This document shows, piece by piece, positions 61,025-64,000 of a stretch of DNA of 64,000 bases. Each line of letters opens with the position of its first letter. Position 1 is the first letter of the stretch. A program made the translations under genes and the position numbers. Below the pieces are notes generated by a model that made no database searches, was not told where the DNA came from, and was given only the letters and a program-made list of their open reading frames with translations. Source of the stretch: JAHRAW01 sp965203265 (lineage in GTDB: Bacteria > Pseudomonadota > Gammaproteobacteria > Arenicellales > Poriferihabitantaceae); NCBI GenBank assembly GCA_965203265.1, contig CBDBBV010000002.1, positions 1,736,001 to 1,800,000 of the forward strand. The letters are read 5' to 3'.

Positions 61025-61960
61025 TCATGCGTAGGCCAGTCCCGCATCCGTGAGAACTTTCCGTATGTGGTACATGCTGATGTGGCGGCAGTTGTGCGCC
61101 GCTAGGTTGCTGTATTTTTTCCAATCCGCCTTGTTCAGTAGGGCGGCCACTTTGCGGCGATCTTTCTTGATGACGATGCCGTAGCCGCATACATATTTCA
61201 CTTGGTCGAAGGTGGTAACCACGGTCGGCACCTCGTTGTAGAAGGTGCGCTGGAGGAAATAGTCGGCTTCGGCCATGCGCGCCTGTCCGCATAGCCGCTC
61301 CTTGCGTTTGTCCACGGTGAACAGGTCGATCCATTCATCGCAGGTGGGGGCGGCGGCGGCGTTGTTCACGCCCTTTTGCCACACTTGCCAGAGGGCGTTT
61401 ATCTTGGCCGGCTTGCCGTTGGCATCGATGAAGGCGTCCTGCGGCAGATTCTCCATGTGCACCAGTTTCAATCCGGCCACGCGGTGTTTGGGGCTGCCCT
61501 TGCCGTCGCTCTGAAAGGCCATGGGCAGGATCATGCCGACATAATCGGCGAAACCGGCGGCGTGGTTGACGAAGGCGAGCGCAAGCCACGCGCGGTAGCC
61601 GAATGGCGGGTTGCCGACTACGGCAAGGCGATTGTCGTTTGCCGGCGGCTGCCACGAGAGGAAGTCGATCTTTTCGTATTCCGGCCTGAACGGGACGATG
61701 TCCAGCCCGATTCGGCGATGCGGCGGCAAGTGATCGAAAAACGCGCCGGTGCCCGCGGCCGGTTCGATGAATGTGTAGTCGGACAAGGTCGCCCCGTCTC
61801 GCTTCATCCAACGGCACAAATCCTCGTAGCAGTGGCGCGCGATTTCCGCCCGCGTGAAAAACTGATCCAGCCCGACTCCTTGCGGGTCAACCCACTTGGG
61901 AATTTGCGGGTTGCCCTTCCACAGCAAATTCCGTTCGTGCAAGGCGAGTAGGTTTTCCAT
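61025..61960 (-). CDS. Orphan N6-adenine DNA methyltransferase (NPPF type)
   Basis: 311 residues. GLDQFFTRAEIARHCYEDL, the SAM motif EPAAGTGAFFDHL, LDIVPFRPEY and the catalytic NPPFGYRAWLALAFV identify an adenine-specific class I methyltransferase. The C-terminal 130 residues, the likely target recognition part, match nothing I know. No endonuclease gene is adjacent (secB and nadE flank it), so it is an orphan or phage-derived enzyme. Recognition site unknown. Confidence 0.8.
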   Translation of the reverse strand: MENLLALHERNLLWKGNPQIPKWVDPQGVGLDQFFTRAEIARHCYEDLCRWMKRDGATLSDYTFIEPAAGTGAFFDHLPPHRRIGLDIVPFRPEYEKIDFLSWQPPANDNRLAVVGNPPFGYRAWLALAFVNHAAGFADYVGMILPMAFQSDGKGSPKHRVAGLKLVHMENLPQDAFIDANGKPAKINALWQVWQKGVNNAAAAPTCDEWIDLFTVDKRKERLCGQARMAEADYFLQRTFYNEVPTVVTTFDQVKYVCGYGIVIKKDRRKVAALLNKADWKKYSNLAAHNCRHISMYHIRKVLTDAGLAYA

Positions 61961-62032
61961 CAGGATAGCGGCTGTCTGCGGGCGTTGTGAGGCGATTCGG
62001 ATGCGGATTTGTGGCGGGTTCGCCGGAGTGTA

Positions 62033-63691
62033 TCAAGAATTTTCACGATTCTCCTCGGCGGGGTCGGCGAAGAAGCCGGAAGTGATGGGGTATCTCCGAT
62101 CCTTGCCGAAGGCTCGGTGGGTAACCCGTACCCCCGGCGCCGCCTGTCTGCGCTTGTATTCGTTGGCGACTACCAGAGCGATGACGCGGTGCACGGTTTG
62201 CGCGTCGTGTCCGGCGGCGATGATCTGCTCCGCCGAGCGATCGTAGCGGATGAAATCTTCGAGGATGGGGTCGAGGATTTCGTAGGGCGGCAGGTTGTCG
62301 CTGTCGAGTTGGTCGGGCGCCAGTTCGGCCGAGGGCGGGCGGCGGATGATGCGCTCTGGAATCACCGGCGCGAGGCGGTTGCGGTAGCGCGCGAGTCGGT
62401 ACACCATCATCTTCGGCACGTCCTTGATGGCGGAGAATCCGCCGGCCATGTCGCCGTACAGTGTGGCGTAGCCGACCGCCATTTCGCTCTTGTTGCCGGT
62501 GGTCAGCACGAGGTGGCCGAGCTGGTTGGAGATGGCCATGAGGATCATGCCGCGACAACGCGCCTGTATGTTTTCCTCGGTGGCGGCGGTGCTTGCAGGG
62601 GTGGCGGCGGTAGCGAATAGGGGTTCGAGCTGAGCCGTGGCGGCGGTGAACAGGGGTTCGATGGGGATGATTTCATAGCGCACGCCGAGGGCTTCGGCCA
62701 TCTCGCGGGCGTCCTCGCGGCTCATGCTGCTGGTGTGGCGGGAGGGCATCATCACCGCCGTTACCCGCTCCTTGCCGACGGCGTCCACGGCGATGGCGAG
62801 GCTGACCGCCGAGTCGATGCCGCCGGACAGGCCGAGCACCACGCCCGGAAAGTTGTTCTTTTCTATGTAGTCGCGCACGCCGAGGACGATGGCTCGGTAG
62901 ATGAGCTCGGCGCCGCGCAGCCGCTCGGCGACCACGCCGGAGGCGAATTTTCCATCGCGGAAGATCACCGTTTCCAGAGTTTCGCGGAAGGCCGGCAGGC
63001 GCGCGGCGACTTCGCCGGCGGCATTCACCACCACCGAGTTGCCGTCGAACACCAGTTCGTCCTGACCGCCGACCTGATTGAGATAGATCATCGGCAGGCG
63101 GAATTCGCGCGCCTTCTCGCGCACCACTTTTTCCTCCCGCAGGAATGCCTGCTCGTTGTGAAACGGCGAGGCGTTGATGGATACCACCATCTGCGCGCCG
63201 AGCTCGGCGGATTGGCGCAGGGGGGCGGTGCGCCAGATGTCCTCGCACACGGTGAGGCCGACTCGCACGCCCGCGATGTCGGTTACCACGGCTTCCCGCC
63301 CGGCGGCGAAATAGCGCTTTTCATCGAACACCGCATAGTTCGGCAGATGCCGCTTGCGGTAGCGCGCGCGCACTTGGCCGTCTCGCAGTACCGAAAGGGC
63401 GTTGAATACCTTGTCGTCCTGCAACAGCGGATGGCCGACGATCACGGTGATGCCGCGCACCGCCGCGCACAATTCGGCCAGATTTCGCTCGCACTGGGCG
63501 AGGAAGTCGGTGCGTAGTAGCAGGTCTTCGGGCGGGTAGCCGCTCACCGCCAGCTCGGGGAAAATCACCACATCGGCGGCGCAGCGGTCGCGGGCGGCGT
63601 GGCAGTGGCGCACGATCTTCGCCAGATTGCCGGCGAGATCGCCCACCGTGGGGTTGATCTGCGCCAACGCGAATTTCACTTCGCCGGGCAT
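62033..63691 (-). CDS. nadE: Glutamine-dependent NAD+ synthetase
   Basis: 552 residues. Amidates deamido-NAD using ammonia from glutamine. The N-terminal nitrilase-type glutaminase has the Glu-Lys-Cys triad in FPELAVSGYPPEDLL, YRKRHLPNY and VCEDIW. The C-terminal synthetase has the ATP PP-loop LGLSGGIDSAVS, MPSRHTSSMS, TTGNKSEMAVGY and YGDMAGGFS. ATG 63691 (MPGEVKFALAQINPTVGDL) is the family start; the longer frame upstream is a Lys/Arg-rich artefact overlapping tatC. A short Ala/Thr insert (FATAATPASTAAT) precedes EENIQAR. Confidence 0.97.
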   Translation of the reverse strand: MPGEVKFALAQINPTVGDLAGNLAKIVRHCHAARDRCAADVVIFPELAVSGYPPEDLLLRTDFLAQCERNLAELCAAVRGITVIVGHPLLQDDKVFNALSVLRDGQVRARYRKRHLPNYAVFDEKRYFAAGREAVVTDIAGVRVGLTVCEDIWRTAPLRQSAELGAQMVVSINASPFHNEQAFLREEKVVREKAREFRLPMIYLNQVGGQDELVFDGNSVVVNAAGEVAARLPAFRETLETVIFRDGKFASGVVAERLRGAELIYRAIVLGVRDYIEKNNFPGVVLGLSGGIDSAVSLAIAVDAVGKERVTAVMMPSRHTSSMSREDAREMAEALGVRYEIIPIEPLFTAATAQLEPLFATAATPASTAATEENIQARCRGMILMAISNQLGHLVLTTGNKSEMAVGYATLYGDMAGGFSAIKDVPKMMVYRLARYRNRLAPVIPERIIRRPPSAELAPDQLDSDNLPPYEILDPILEDFIRYDRSAEQIIAAGHDAQTVHRVIALVVANEYKRRQAAPGVRVTHRAFGKDRRYPITSGFFADPAEENRENS

Positions 63692-63702
63692 GGCAGGTGA
63701 GA

Positions 63703-64000
63703 TCAGCCCGCCGCGTCCCGCTTGGCCTCGCCGCCGTCGTCGCCATATTCGTCTTCGTCTTCGGCGGGGCGCTTCGGCAGCAGGTATTTGGCGCACAGCA
63801 GGCCGGCTTCGAACAGCAGCCATACCGGAACGGCCAGCAGGGTTTGGGAAAAGATGTCCGGCGGGGTGAGCAACATGCCGACTACGAAGGCGCCGATGAT
63901 GATGTAGGGGCGCTTGGTCTTCAACTTTTCCACGGTGGTTACGCCCATGCGCAGCATCAGCAGGGTGGCCACCGGCACTTCGAAGGCGAGGCCGAAGGCG
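63703..64000 (-). CDS. tatC: Sec-independent translocase TatC, C-terminal part (5' end outside window)
   Basis: About 99 codons visible. AFGLAFEVPV at the edge, then KLKTKRPYIIIGAFVVGML, TPPDIFSQTLLAVPVWLLFE, matching transmembrane helices 4-6 of TatC. An acidic cytoplasmic tail (EDEDEYGDDGGE) ends the protein. TatC binds twin-arginine signal peptides. The gene precedes nadE by 11 bases on the same strand; tatA and tatB would lie beyond the right edge. Confidence 0.93.
   Translation of the reverse strand, partial: AFGLAFEVPVATLLMLRMGVTTVEKLKTKRPYIIIGAFVVGMLLTPPDIFSQTLLAVPVWLLFEAGLLCAKYLLPKRPAEDEDEYGDDGGEAKRDAAG

Overview
The window looks like the chromosome of a GC-rich, Gram-negative proteobacterium, most likely a gammaproteobacterium. 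It has an LPS-assembly lipoprotein (lptE), the leuS-lptE-holA and engB/cytochrome c4 neighbourhoods, the aat-bpt N-degron pair, secB, and YadA-like outer-membrane anchors. No tRNA, rRNA, CRISPR array or insertion sequence was recognised.

Left half (1-36497, minus strand): one enormous gene, still open at the left edge. At least 12,165 codons are visible in one frame, which I checked at several points. It encodes an exported repeat protein built from cadherin-like beta-sandwich, Calx-beta, dystroglycan-type cadherin, fibronectin type III, SbsA-like Ig and other beta modules. The architecture is hierarchical: the N-terminal module set recurs exactly 13,530 bp later, and a ten-domain cassette of about 3.5 kb is present once in the first unit and three times in the second.

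Middle (36.5-54.8 kb): mostly housekeeping genes, namely leuS, lptE, holA, proA, engB, a dihaem cytochrome c4, folD, a FabD-like acyltransferase, a betaine-homocysteine methyltransferase, a YbdK-type ligase, rpmG, rpmB, folB, plsY, tsaD, aat and bpt. Two accessory insertions interrupt them: a compact methyltransferase/HNH restriction-modification pair (43.9-45.3 kb), and a stand-alone PBECR2-like nuclease-fold gene followed by a 143-bp tandem repeat (50.5-51.3 kb).

Right part (54.9-60.0 kb, minus strand): the most striking locus, which I interpret as a bacterial collagen production and modification operon. Two paralogous collagen-like proteins, each with Gly-X-Y repeats rich in Lys at Y and a YadA-like trimeric anchor, are followed by a lysyl hydroxylase resembling the C-terminal domain of animal PLOD, then a fusion of a COLGALT-like GT25 galactosyltransferase with a PLOD3-like glucosyltransferase domain, then a second 2OG-Fe(II) dioxygenase. 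The three enzyme genes are almost contiguous (a 4-nt overlap and a 7-nt gap). Together they could hydroxylate collagen lysines and build Gal-Glc on them in the cytoplasm before export and trimerisation on the surface.

Right end: secB, an orphan NPPF-type adenine methyltransferase, glutamine-dependent nadE and the 3' end of tatC. A giant cadherin-type adhesin together with animal-like collagen modification suggests an animal-associated lifestyle, but that is inference.
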